A DNA stretch of 64,000 nt from contig CAYTPV010000007.1 of NCBI GenBank assembly GCA_964440115.1, positions 124,001 through 188,000 of the forward strand, in the 5' to 3' direction. A model generated the notes under the pieces. It saw only the letters and a list, made by a program, of their open reading frames with translations. It made no database searches and was not told the DNA's origin. The DNA comes from JAEWWD01 sp964440115. GTDB lineage: Bacteria > Bacillota > Clostridia > Christensenellales > CAG-138. Both the position numbers and the translations under genes were made by a program. This document shows positions 41,502 through 50,138 of the stretch, piece by piece (position 1 is the stretch's first letter; each line of letters opens with the position of its first letter).

Positions 41502-42188
41502 ATGGCTTTGCAGCGCATGGATGTAAAGCCTTTTACTACAGAAGAAATTGGAGGTCCGGCCAGAGTCCGGCCGAATTTTTCAAAGAGCAGGACTTCAAGA
41601 CGTTCCCGTCTTCGCAGGAAGCTCCCTAAAGTTCCTCAATCTCTTATGGTGAAAATAGGAATTTGCGCTGCAGCCTTAGCGCTTATGTTTGGTATGAAAG
41701 CGCTTAATACACCTGCCACGGATCAGGTGGTTTCCGGTGTGAGAACCGCAATCACGGATGAAACTAAGATCAATGAAATGCTTGGTAAGCTGCAGTTCGT
41801 TGAATTGCCCGACGCGCTGGCGGTATTTTCCACCGACAGCAAAATGGTTGTGCCGGTCAATGCGCCCAAGGCGTATGTCGAGCCCGAGGCGCAGTATGCT
41901 ATTTGGGAAGGTGCACCCAACGCGAAAGTCATCGCATCTGCCGCCGGTGAGGTGCGAGCGATTGGCGAGGACAGCGTATTGGGTCAATATGTTCGCTTGA
42001 GTCACGGGGGAGATCTTGAAACCATATATTACGGCCTCGCAACCGTACAGGTCGAAGAAGGCCAGCCTGTCCGCAAACAGGATACGTTGGGTACATTGGG
42101 CAAGGATGGAACGCTGCGCCTGAGCGTGCTGTTGGCGGGCAAACCACAGCCGCCCGATACGTATCTTGATCTGGTACGCGAAGGATGA
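41502..42188 (+). CDS. spoIVFA: SpoIVFA-like M23-fold membrane protein
   Basis: A 228-residue protein with a basic cytosolic N-terminus (RTSRRSRLRRKLPKVP), one span (about 53-70) and an extracytoplasmic LytM/M23-type fold (about 120-220) with KVIASAAGEVRAIGED and QYVRLSHGGDLETIYYGL. The HxxxD and HxH zinc residues of active LytM enzymes are not present, as in SpoIVFA, the regulator that holds the SpoIVFB protease in check during sigma-K activation. It overlaps spoIVFB by 4 bases. ATG 41502 has GGGAGGGG 5-6 bases before. Assignment rests on gene pairing as much as on sequence. Confidence 0.7.
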   Translation: MALQRMDVKPFTTEEIGGPARVRPNFSKSRTSRRSRLRRKLPKVPQSLMVKIGICAAALALMFGMKALNTPATDQVVSGVRTAITDETKINEMLGKLQFVELPDALAVFSTDSKMVVPVNAPKAYVEPEAQYAIWEGAPNAKVIASAAGEVRAIGEDSVLGQYVRLSHGGDLETIYYGLATVQVEEGQPVRKQDTLGTLGKDGTLRLSVLLAGKPQPPDTYLDLVREG

Positions 42189-43057
42189 AGCTGTTTCAAA
42201 TAGGGAATACGCAGATACGGATACATCCCGGTCTGTTATTGGTACTCGCAGGCGCTGTGGTGTTGGGCGTTCTAGGAAGATTGGTGCAGGCAATGCTCGC
42301 GTTGACCCTGCATGAGGTCTTCCATGCGATTGTTGCGCGCTCTATGGGATATCGCGTGGATGCTGTTGAGTTTCTGCCATTTGGCGGTGTCGCGCGTTTG
42401 GAAGGGCGGCCGCTTTCTAAAAATTCAGAATTCTGGATAGCGGCTGCAGGCCCATTGTGCAGCTTCATTGTTGCAGGAGCAACTGCCATTGCCATATCGT
42501 TGTTTCCTGTCACGAAATACTCTCTTGAGTATTTTTTGAATATCAATATGGCACTCGCTCTATTTAATCTTATTCCGGCCCTGCCCCTGGATGGAGGCAG
42601 TATGCTGCGCGCCATATTGCTGCATATTCTGCGCCCAAGAACCGCAACATTGATTGCTGCATGGTTAGGCATAACCGCAGGAGTCGCATTATTAGCTCTA
42701 TGTGCCTATATGCTGATGCTGGGACTTTTAAACCCCTTCCTGCTCATGATGGGTGCGTTTTTGCTGCTGGCCGCAATCCGCGAACTCAGGACGGCGCCTC
42801 AGGCGCAGCTGAGTGCAATGCTGCGTCGCAGAGACGCATTTTCAAGAGGTGAAGCTTTGCCGTTAAGGCATATGGCGGTAAGATCGAGCGTTTCGGCCGG
42901 ATCGGCACTCCGGCAGCTTTCTGCTTCGCGCTATAATCTTTTGCTGGTGCTGGATGAAGACATGCAAACCATAGGCCAGATCGATGAAAGCCGGCTTTTA
43001 AATGGCATCGCGCTCAAGGGCAGGGATATCACAATAGGAGAGCTGCTTTCCCGCTGA
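42185..43057 (+). CDS. spoIVFB: SpoIVFB-like M50 intramembrane zinc protease
   Basis: A 290-residue site-2-type protease. HEVFH (His43, Glu44, His47) lies in the second span and PALPLDGG with Asp136 is the third ligand motif; FLPFGGVARL follows the zinc motif. Residues about 210-290 resemble a C-terminal CBS-like regulatory domain (VRSSVSAGSALRQLSASRYNLLLVLDED), as in SpoIVFB. In sporulating bacteria SpoIVFB cleaves pro-sigma-K; sporulation is not proven for this organism. It pairs with the SpoIVFA-like gene and follows rodA. Confidence 0.83.
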   Translation: MKLFQIGNTQIRIHPGLLLVLAGAVVLGVLGRLVQAMLALTLHEVFHAIVARSMGYRVDAVEFLPFGGVARLEGRPLSKNSEFWIAAAGPLCSFIVAGATAIAISLFPVTKYSLEYFLNINMALALFNLIPALPLDGGSMLRAILLHILRPRTATLIAAWLGITAGVALLALCAYMLMLGLLNPFLLMMGAFLLLAAIRELRTAPQAQLSAMLRRRDAFSRGEALPLRHMAVRSSVSAGSALRQLSASRYNLLLVLDEDMQTIGQIDESRLLNGIALKGRDITIGELLSR

Positions 43058-43161
43058 GCGGCTTATCCTGCGGACAAGCCTAAATTTCCTTTCGATTGAC
43101 CCATAATATGTTTGATGCTAAACTAATGACGAGAGGCGTCTGCCAATTAGGAGGTAAATGT

Positions 43162-44997
43162 TTGATTAAAACGGAATTGGACGGCATTTTGACAAAAGTC
43201 GAAAAGCCGGCTAGATATACAGGCGGGGAATGGAATATGGTCATGAAGCAGAGCGCAGATGTGCATGTCGCGCTTTGCTTTCCTGATATATACGAAATAG
43301 GTATGTCACATTTGGGGTCCCGCATACTCTACCACATTCTTAACGCGCAGGAAGACGTTTTTTGCGAGCGTGTTTTCACTCCGTGGACTGATATGGAACA
43401 GGCGATGCGCAGCGCAGACATCCCGCTGTTTTCGCTTGAAACAAAGCGGCCAGTTGGTGAGTTCGATATTGTGGGCTTTTCTCTGCTTTATGAGATGTGC
43501 TACACCAATATTTTGACGATGCTGGATTTAGCAGGCATACCCGCCCTCACACAGGAAAGGGGAGAGGAGCATCCTCTCATACTCTGCGGCGGGCCTTGTA
43601 CCTGTAATCCGGAACCGCTTGCGGATTATATGGATGCGGTATTGCTCGGTGACGGGGAAGAGCTTTTCCCTGAAGTAATGGATGCGTATCGAGCCGAAAA
43701 AAAGGCCGGAAAAAGCAAAAAGGAAATACTCCAACGCCTGAGCCGGATACCCGGCGTATATATACCATCCTATTATAAAGCCCATTATGAAGGCGATGCT
43801 TTTGTTTCCCTTGAAAAACTCGAACCTTCCGCGCCCGATAGCATAGCGCGGCGCGTGGTGAAGGATCTGGATACCGCCGCATATATCGGCAAACCGATTG
43901 TTCCTTTTTTGAATATCGTACACGATCGCGTTGCGATAGAATTGTTCCGTGGCTGCACGCGCGGATGCCGTTTTTGCCAGGCGGGATATATTTACCGCCC
44001 GGTGCGCGAAAGGAAAAAAGAAACTTTGCTTCAAATGGCAAAGGATTTGGTGCAAAGCACAGGGTATGACGAGGTATCCCTTTTTTCCTTAAGTTCAAGC
44101 GACTATTCCTGTATTCACGAACTGGTGCCCGAACTGCTGGACAGCATGGAGAACCAGCGGGTATCGGTATCGCTTCCGTCGCTGCGCATAGATACGTTTA
44201 TAAGAGAAGATCTCGAACGCATGCAGTCTGTGCGAAAAGCAGGACTGACGTTCGCGCCTGAAGCGGGTACGCAGCGTATGCGTGATGTCATCAACAAGGG
44301 TGTGACGGAAGAAGATCTGCTTCGGGCAGTGCGCGACGCTTTTGAAGCAGGCTGGAACGGCATTAAGCTGTATTTCATGATAGGCCTGCCGACCGAAACC
44401 GATGAAGATATTCTGGGCATAGCCGATCTTGCTCGCAAGGTGAGCGGAGTCTATTATTCCATACCCAAGGAGAAACGTGCCAAAGGGCTTCGCATTACCG
44501 TCAGTGCGTCTTCCTTCGTGCCCAAGCCATTTACGCCTTTCCAGTGGGTAGCGCAGGATACCATTGATGAATTGAAACGCAAGCAGCGCCTGCTCAAGGG
44601 TGCGCTCAGGGATGTACGCGGAGCGGAATTTAATTATCACGACTCGGAGCTTAGCATGCTCGAAGCGGTATTTTCGCGCGGAGACAGGCGGTTGGGCGCG
44701 GTTCTGCGCGCGGCGTATGCGCGCGGCTGCCGTTTTGACTCATGGGCGGAGCATTTTAAACTCGACGCATGGAAAGAAGCGTTTGCTGAGTGCGGTCTGG
44801 ATACGGTATACTATGCCAATCGTGAACGCACGCTTGACGAACCCTTGCCTTGGCAGCATATAGACATGCTTGTTGAGACGGACTATTTAAAGAGTGAATA
44901 TGAAAGGGCTATGCAGGCCGCTGTGACGAAGGATTGCCGCAACGGCTGCACGGGCTGCTTTGGTAAGAAATATGCGGATTATTGCAAACATTCATAA
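43162..44997 (+). CDS. TIGR03960-type B12-binding-like radical SAM protein
   Basis: A 611-residue radical SAM enzyme of the TIGR03960 type that is usually coded with a DUF2344 protein, as here. It starts with KVEKPARYTGGEWN, then a cobalamin-like Rossmann region (ALCFPDIYEIGMSHLG), and the cluster motif C265, C269 and C272 in FRGCTRGCRFCQAGYIYRP. After it come SLSSSDYSCI, FAPEAGTQRMRDVINKG and SASSFVPKPFTPFQW. The C-terminal end has a Cys cluster with CRNGCTGCFGKKY. The product is not known; gene order near rng and ribosomal genes suggests RNA or ribosome modification (inference). TTG 43162 has AGGAGG upstream; longer forms lack a site. Confidence 0.85.
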   Translation: MIKTELDGILTKVEKPARYTGGEWNMVMKQSADVHVALCFPDIYEIGMSHLGSRILYHILNAQEDVFCERVFTPWTDMEQAMRSADIPLFSLETKRPVGEFDIVGFSLLYEMCYTNILTMLDLAGIPALTQERGEEHPLILCGGPCTCNPEPLADYMDAVLLGDGEELFPEVMDAYRAEKKAGKSKKEILQRLSRIPGVYIPSYYKAHYEGDAFVSLEKLEPSAPDSIARRVVKDLDTAAYIGKPIVPFLNIVHDRVAIELFRGCTRGCRFCQAGYIYRPVRERKKETLLQMAKDLVQSTGYDEVSLFSLSSSDYSCIHELVPELLDSMENQRVSVSLPSLRIDTFIREDLERMQSVRKAGLTFAPEAGTQRMRDVINKGVTEEDLLRAVRDAFEAGWNGIKLYFMIGLPTETDEDILGIADLARKVSGVYYSIPKEKRAKGLRITVSASSFVPKPFTPFQWVAQDTIDELKRKQRLLKGALRDVRGAEFNYHDSELSMLEAVFSRGDRRLGAVLRAAYARGCRFDSWAEHFKLDAWKEAFAECGLDTVYYANRERTLDEPLPWQHIDMLVETDYLKSEYERAMQAAVTKDCRNGCTGCFGKKYADYCKHS

Positions 44998-45643
44998 AGG
45001 TGAGTCGCTGCGTTTCATATCCCATCTGGATATGCAGCGGCTTATGCAGCGTGCGATGCGGCGCGCGGATTTACCCCTTAGTTATTCGCAGGGGTTTAAT
45101 CCGCATCCAATCATGGCCTTCGCGTCTGCGCTTTCTGTTGGGTATTCGAGCGACGGTGAATGGCTGGATGTTCGGCTTTCTGCAGAAACAGCTCCTGAAG
45201 AATTTATGAAACGCCTCAATGAGGCGTTGCCCGAAGGCCTCCATGTATCAAAAGCACTGGCAATTGAAGAAGCCATGCCTGCCTTGACGGCGCTCATTCA
45301 GCGTGCACGGTATACGGCGACCATCTATTTTGATATTCCGCTGGAAGCAGAGACTTTGAAAACCGGCATGCAGAAGCTGCTTGGAGGTCCTATTATCGTC
45401 ACCAAGCATACAAAAGGCGGTCTTAAGGATGTGGATATCCGCCCTCATCTGCTGTCTATGGAGATCAAAGGCGATCCTGTTGGTTCGCTGCAGAGCGCTG
45501 AATTTGATATTGAAGGCATATTGAATGCCTCCGGCGGCTTACAGATTGAATTATTGCTGCAGGCGCTGATGGAAACGTGCGGCGTTACTGGGAGAACGCG
45601 CGTCCATCGCCTTGCGGTTGATTTTGAAAAAATAGAGGTGTAA
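44972..45643 (+). CDS. DUF2344 (TIGR03936) protein, partner of the radical SAM gene
   Basis: A 223-residue member of DUF2344. It shows the starting motif KGESLRFISHLDMQRLMQRA, then LPLSYSQGFNPHP and ASALSVGYSSDGEWLDV. In many genomes this domain is fused to or overlaps the TIGR03960 radical SAM gene, and here it overlaps by 26 bases. It probably forms one complex with it. Role unknown. Next gene is rng, 3 bases after its stop. Confidence 0.86.
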   Translation: MRIIANIHKGESLRFISHLDMQRLMQRAMRRADLPLSYSQGFNPHPIMAFASALSVGYSSDGEWLDVRLSAETAPEEFMKRLNEALPEGLHVSKALAIEEAMPALTALIQRARYTATIYFDIPLEAETLKTGMQKLLGGPIIVTKHTKGGLKDVDIRPHLLSMEIKGDPVGSLQSAEFDIEGILNASGGLQIELLLQALMETCGVTGRTRVHRLAVDFEKIEV

Positions 45644-45646
45644 CGC

Positions 45647-47167
45647 ATGAACCGGGAGATTGTGGTCGACATCAATCCCTACCAGACCCGCGTCGTATTG
45701 CTCGAAGACGGGCAGCCAAGCGAAATCTATATTGAACGCCGCGGTCATGAGAGGCTTGTCGGCAACATCTACATTGGTAAAGTACAGAATGTTTTGCCTG
45801 GCATGCAGGCTGCGTTCGTGGATATTGGGTTAGAACGCAACGCTTTTCTTTATGCGGGCGATATTCAGGTTGACCGATCTGAGTTCCAGTTTGGCGACGG
45901 CGGACAGGAAATGCGGATCAATACGCCCAACATACAGGATATTGTAAAAACCGGCCAGGAAATCATGGTGCAGGTTCTCAAGGAGCCGGTTGGTACCAAG
46001 GGCGCAAGAGTCACCACGCACATTACGCTGCCCGGCCGCACTCTAGTACTCATGCCAACGGTGAATTATGTAGGTGTATCGCGCCGTATTGCGGATGAAA
46101 CAGAACGTTCCAGGCTTCGGGGGATACTCGATGATATCAAGCCTGCGGAAATGGGCGTTATCGTACGCACCGCTGCTGTTGGAAAAGACAAGGAAGAGTT
46201 TCAGACAGATATCAGCTTTTTGGAACGACTCTGGCAGCGCATATGCAAAAAGAAGACACTGGTCAGCGCCCCCCGCATGCTGCATGCGGAGGAGCCGCTC
46301 ATTTTTCGTACTATCCGGGATTTGTTTACTCCCGATATCGAACGGCTGATCATCAATGAATCTGAATTCTACGAACGCATACAGATCGTGGCGAATATTA
46401 TTTCGCCGCAGCTTAAGGATAAGGTGGTTCTGTATCAAGGGGAAGAGGATCTCTTTGACCGGTTTGATCTGGAGAGTAAAATTGAAAAGGCGCTTTCAAG
46501 AAAAGTATGGCTTGCTAACGGCGGGTATATCGTGATCGATCAAACGGAAGCGCTCACCAGCATAGATGTCAACACCGGACGTTTCGTCGGCACCGATAAT
46601 TTGCAGGAAACCATCACGCAGGCAAATTGTGAAGCCGCAAAGGAAATAGCGAGGCAGCTGCGTTTAAGAGATATCAGCGGTATCATTATCGTGGATTTTA
46701 TAGACATGGAAGATATCGCCGATAAGGAACGCGTACTGGATACTTTAAAAGCTGAATTGAAGAAAGACAGGACAAAGTCAAACGTTCTGGGCATTACGCA
46801 GCTTGGCCTTGTGGAAATGACCCGCAAAAAAATGCGGCATTGCATCAGCAATACGCTGCAAACGCCTTGCCCGTATTGTCATGGCGACGGCCGGGTACTT
46901 TCCGGAGAAACAGTGGTATTGAAGGTAAGAAAAGCGCTCATTAAGTGCATTCAAAATGAATCCATGATGGATTACCTTGTCGAGGTACATCCAACAGTTG
47001 CCGATCTTATTGACGATCATTCCAGCGCACAGGCTCCGTTGCTGCCGGCTACCGCAGGCAGAAGCATATATGTGCGGGCAATGCCTTCCATGCATGTGGA
47101 AGAATTCAACATTCAGCCATTGCCTAAGAAACCTGAAAATCTCGACGGCCTGAGAAAATATCACTGA
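45647..47167 (+). CDS. rng: Ribonuclease G/E family protein
   Basis: A 506-residue endoribonuclease of the RNase E/G family, for rRNA and mRNA processing. An S1 domain (about 38-120) with NIYIGKVQNVLPGMQAAFVD, a catalytic region with LTSIDVNTGRFVG (Asp metal ligand) and GIIIVDFIDM (second Asp), and the Zn-link CPYCHGDGRVLS near 410. The C-terminal extension of RNase E is missing, as expected for RNase G. It ends the rodA/spoIVF/radical SAM run. In many clostridia rplU-rpmA follow; here they do not. Confidence 0.93.
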   Translation: MNREIVVDINPYQTRVVLLEDGQPSEIYIERRGHERLVGNIYIGKVQNVLPGMQAAFVDIGLERNAFLYAGDIQVDRSEFQFGDGGQEMRINTPNIQDIVKTGQEIMVQVLKEPVGTKGARVTTHITLPGRTLVLMPTVNYVGVSRRIADETERSRLRGILDDIKPAEMGVIVRTAAVGKDKEEFQTDISFLERLWQRICKKKTLVSAPRMLHAEEPLIFRTIRDLFTPDIERLIINESEFYERIQIVANIISPQLKDKVVLYQGEEDLFDRFDLESKIEKALSRKVWLANGGYIVIDQTEALTSIDVNTGRFVGTDNLQETITQANCEAAKEIARQLRLRDISGIIIVDFIDMEDIADKERVLDTLKAELKKDRTKSNVLGITQLGLVEMTRKKMRHCISNTLQTPCPYCHGDGRVLSGETVVLKVRKALIKCIQNESMMDYLVEVHPTVADLIDDHSSAQAPLLPATAGRSIYVRAMPSMHVEEFNIQPLPKKPENLDGLRKYH

Positions 47168-47211
47168 TACCACAGAATTGGCGTACGAACTTGGAATGTT
47201 ACAGCAATCTC

Positions 47212-47239
47212 TTGCTTTCGCGCTGTAACGTGCTAAAAT
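47212..47239 (+). promoter_or_regulatory. Candidate promoter for the FAA-hydrolase gene
   Basis: TTGCTT (47212-47217), 16-base spacer, TAAAAT (47234-47239). It overlaps an 8-bp inverted repeat GTTACAGC/GCTGTAAC (47198-47205 with 47222-47229) that could be an operator or the rng terminator stem. Confidence 0.45.
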
Positions 47240-47275
47240 ATGCATAAGATATCTGCGAGTAAAGGAACTTCCCGA

Positions 47276-48037
47276 ATGAGGATATGCAGAGCAAAATATA
47301 AAGACGATACATTCTATGCGGTGATGGAAGGGGATACGGTATATCCTCTTCACGGAGACCCTTTCGGCGGCATCGAGCGGGACGGCCAATCATATCCTGT
47401 CGAGGATGTACGGCTCCTAGCGCCGGTACAGCCCAGCAAAGTGGTTTGTATCGGGAAGAATTATTATGCACATGCCATAGAAATGCAGGAAGGGCTACCT
47501 CCCGAGGAGCCGCTGCTTTTTTTGAAACCCTCCACCAGCGTAATTGATCCCGAAGCGGATATCGTGTATCCGCCGGATAGTTCCCGCGTTGATTATGAAG
47601 CTGAACTTGCCATTGTGATAGGCCGCCGCTGCAAGGATGTCCCGATGGGCGGTTTCCGCGATGTGGTTTTGGGATATACCTGCTTAAATGATGTGACTGC
47701 GCGCGATTTACAGAAAAGTGACGGACAATGGACCCGCGGCAAAGGCTATGACACATTTTGCCCGATAGGACCGTGGATTGAAACGGAACTCAATCCATTT
47801 GAAGTCAGAGTGGAATCGCGCTTGAACGGACGAGTATGCCAAAGCGACAGTACTGCTGCGATGATTCATCCAATTGATAAGCTCGTCTATTATATCAGCC
47901 GCGTGATGACGCTGCTGCCCGGCGACGTTATCGCCACCGGCACGCCGGCGGGAATAGGCCCCATGCAGCCCGGGGACATCATTGAAGTGGAAGTTTCCGG
48001 AATCGGCGTATTGCGCAATAAGCTTCGTCTTCCCTGA
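47276..48037 (+). CDS. Fumarylacetoacetate hydrolase family protein
   Basis: A 253-residue enzyme of the FAA hydrolase family, which includes acylpyruvate hydrolases, decarboxylases and oxaloacetate tautomerases. Evidence: VVCIGKNYYAHAIEM, KPSTSVIDPEADIVYP, VDYEAELAIVIGRRCKDV with the metal-binding Glu pair (ExE), DVTARDLQ, and GDVIATGTPAGIGPMQPGD. Metal ligands appear complete, but the substrate cannot be told from sequence. ATG 47276 has AAAGGAA 7 bases before; the frame opens at 47240. It precedes yerC by 17 bases. Confidence 0.86.
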   Translation: MRICRAKYKDDTFYAVMEGDTVYPLHGDPFGGIERDGQSYPVEDVRLLAPVQPSKVVCIGKNYYAHAIEMQEGLPPEEPLLFLKPSTSVIDPEADIVYPPDSSRVDYEAELAIVIGRRCKDVPMGGFRDVVLGYTCLNDVTARDLQKSDGQWTRGKGYDTFCPIGPWIETELNPFEVRVESRLNGRVCQSDSTAAMIHPIDKLVYYISRVMTLLPGDVIATGTPAGIGPMQPGDIIEVEVSGIGVLRNKLRLP

Positions 48038-48054
48038 AATAGCGGAGGTGTCGC

Positions 48055-48366
48055 ATGGAATATTACTCAAAACTTCGTTCTAAAGAAGTGGACGCCCTGT
48101 TTGAGGCGATACTGCTGCTGGACAATGCCGACGAGTGCTATCGGTTTTTCGAGGATATCTGCACGATATCCGAGATACACGCGATCGCGCAGCGGCTTGA
48201 AGTTGCAAAAATGTTGAAAAGCGGCATCACGTATCAGGAAATTGCGCAGCGGCTTGGCGCATCTACTGCTACAATCAGCCGCGTGAACCGATCCCTGACC
48301 TATGGTTCAGGGGGATATCAGCTGATGCTCAAACGTCTTGAGGAAAACGAAAAAGCCGAGAAATAA
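48055..48366 (+). CDS. yerC: YerC/YecD family TrpR-like regulator
   Basis: A 103-residue DNA-binding protein of the YerC/YecD family (TIGR02531), related to TrpR. The helix-turn-helix is YQEIAQRLGASTATISRVNRSL; the N-terminal helices with LFEAILLLDNADECYRFFEDI form the dimer core. In clostridia it is common near core genes, and its targets are unknown. AGGTG lies before the ATG; it is followed 20 bases later by rqcH and is probably co-transcribed. Confidence 0.86.
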   Translation: MEYYSKLRSKEVDALFEAILLLDNADECYRFFEDICTISEIHAIAQRLEVAKMLKSGITYQEIAQRLGASTATISRVNRSLTYGSGGYQLMLKRLEENEKAEK

Positions 48367-48386
48367 CGGCAAATCGGAGGATATAC

Positions 48387-50138
48387 ATGTCCATGGACGG
48401 TCTGTCCCTGCTGGCTGTAAACACCGAGCTGCAAGCCCTGCTGGGCGGCAAGGTGGATAAAATACAGCAGCCGGAACGCGATGCGATCATCATTACAGTT
48501 CGTGCAGGGGGCAGCAATCACAGGCTGCTCCTTTGTGCGCACCCCGAAAACGGCCGTGTGCAACTGACGGAGCAAAGCTACCCTAACCCGGCTGAACCTC
48601 CCGCATTCTGCATGCTGCTTAGAAAACGCCTGACAGGCGGCCGCATAACTGCCATTGAACAGCCGGGGCTCGACCGCGTGCTGCGTATCACTCTGGAAGC
48701 AAGAGATGAGCTTGGAGATACTGTTTCGCTTACACTCGTTACGGAACTGATGGGGAAGCATTCTAATATTTGTTTCTTAAATCAAGCGAATACAATCCTC
48801 GATTGTGTGCGGCATGTAGGTGCCGGCATGTCCAGCGTGCGAATACTGCTGCCGGGCATGGTCTACACGCCGCCGCCGACCCAGGAGAAGATCAATCCGT
48901 TATACGCGGAAGAAGATACATTCTTCGACTCCTTGCAGGGGCGCGGCAGCGTCCATAAACTGCTGAGTTCCCGTTTCTTCGGCCTTTCACCCGACTGTGC
49001 CCGACAGATGACGGCCCGATGGTCCGGCGAAGCGGAATTGGATGTACAAAGCATTTCCGATACAGACAAGCGCGCACTTGCACGGTATTTATATCGTGTT
49101 TACCAGTCCTTTGCGCAGGGCGTGTTTTCTCCGACAATTGTATTCAATCAGTTCCGTGAGCCTGTTGCGGTGTATGCTTTCGAACCGGCCTGCACAGCAG
49201 AAACCTGCGAAACGATGAAGTCCATGAGTGCCGCGCTTGATGCCTTCTATGCCCAACGGGATGTACTGGAACGTTTCCGGCGCAGAAGTTCGTCCGCTCA
49301 GCGCGTACTGCAAAATCATCTTGAGCGCAGCTATAAACGATTGGCAGTCGCCGATCAGGCACTGCATCAGGATGAGGACTTGGAACAGCTACGTTTAAAC
49401 GGGGAACTCATACTCTCAAACGCGCATGCGCTCAGCCGCGGGTTGCAGACGGCTAAGGTTATGAATTACTATCTTGATCCGCCGGCGGAGAGCATTGTGG
49501 AACTGGACGAACGGCTTTCTCCGCAGGAAAACGCGCAAAGGTATTTTAAGCGTTACCAAAAAGGCAAGGCGGCAAGAGCGCTGGCAACAGAACAAAAAGA
49601 GAAGGCGCTTGAAGAAATCGCATATCTTGAAGGCCAGCAGGATAACCTGAACAAATGCGCGACGGATGCGGAATTGGCAGAAATACGCGAAGAATTGGTG
49701 CGTGAAGGATATTTAAAACCTGAAAATACACGCATGAAACCCCAGAAAATCCAGCCGTCCCAGCCCCTAAAAGCGCGTTCATCTGACGGTCTGGAAATTT
49801 ATATTGGCCGCAATAACCAGCAGAACGATGCTTTAACACTGCGCTTTGCGCGATCGGAGGACTGGTGGCTGCATACCAAAAATATTCCCGGCTCGCATGT
49901 GATTGTTCGCTGTGAAGGAGAACTGCCTGAAAAAACGCTTTTGGAAGCGGCTATGCTTGCAGCATACTACAGCAAGGCACGCTCGTCGGCAGCCGTACCG
50001 GTGGATTACTGCCTTCGCAAATTTGTAAAAAAGCCTTCAGGGGCACGGCCCGGTATGGTGATCTATACCACAAACCGGACAATCTATGTTACGCCGGATG
50101 AAAGCATCGTGAAGCGACTGGAACAGAGTACTTCCTGA
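48387..50138 (+). CDS. rqcH: Ribosome quality-control factor RqcH (NFACT/FbpA family)
   Basis: A 583-residue NFACT protein. RqcH binds stalled 50S subunits with peptidyl-tRNA and adds alanine tails to mark the nascent chain for decay. Domains: NFACT-N (about 1-190), with the required Asp-Arg pair at 96-97 (GLDRVLRI), helix-hairpin-helix and coiled coil M domain (about 195-440), and NFACT-R/DUF814 (about 460-570) with DGLEIYIGRNNQQND and DWWLHTKNIPGSHVIV. Older names are FbpA or fibronectin-binding protein. AGGAGG before ATG. The gene ends immediately before the stop of ylbJ on the other strand, with no base between. Confidence 0.93.
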   Translation: MSMDGLSLLAVNTELQALLGGKVDKIQQPERDAIIITVRAGGSNHRLLLCAHPENGRVQLTEQSYPNPAEPPAFCMLLRKRLTGGRITAIEQPGLDRVLRITLEARDELGDTVSLTLVTELMGKHSNICFLNQANTILDCVRHVGAGMSSVRILLPGMVYTPPPTQEKINPLYAEEDTFFDSLQGRGSVHKLLSSRFFGLSPDCARQMTARWSGEAELDVQSISDTDKRALARYLYRVYQSFAQGVFSPTIVFNQFREPVAVYAFEPACTAETCETMKSMSAALDAFYAQRDVLERFRRRSSSAQRVLQNHLERSYKRLAVADQALHQDEDLEQLRLNGELILSNAHALSRGLQTAKVMNYYLDPPAESIVELDERLSPQENAQRYFKRYQKGKAARALATEQKEKALEEIAYLEGQQDNLNKCATDAELAEIREELVREGYLKPENTRMKPQKIQPSQPLKARSSDGLEIYIGRNNQQNDALTLRFARSEDWWLHTKNIPGSHVIVRCEGELPEKTLLEAAMLAAYYSKARSSAAVPVDYCLRKFVKKPSGARPGMVIYTTNRTIYVTPDESIVKRLEQSTS

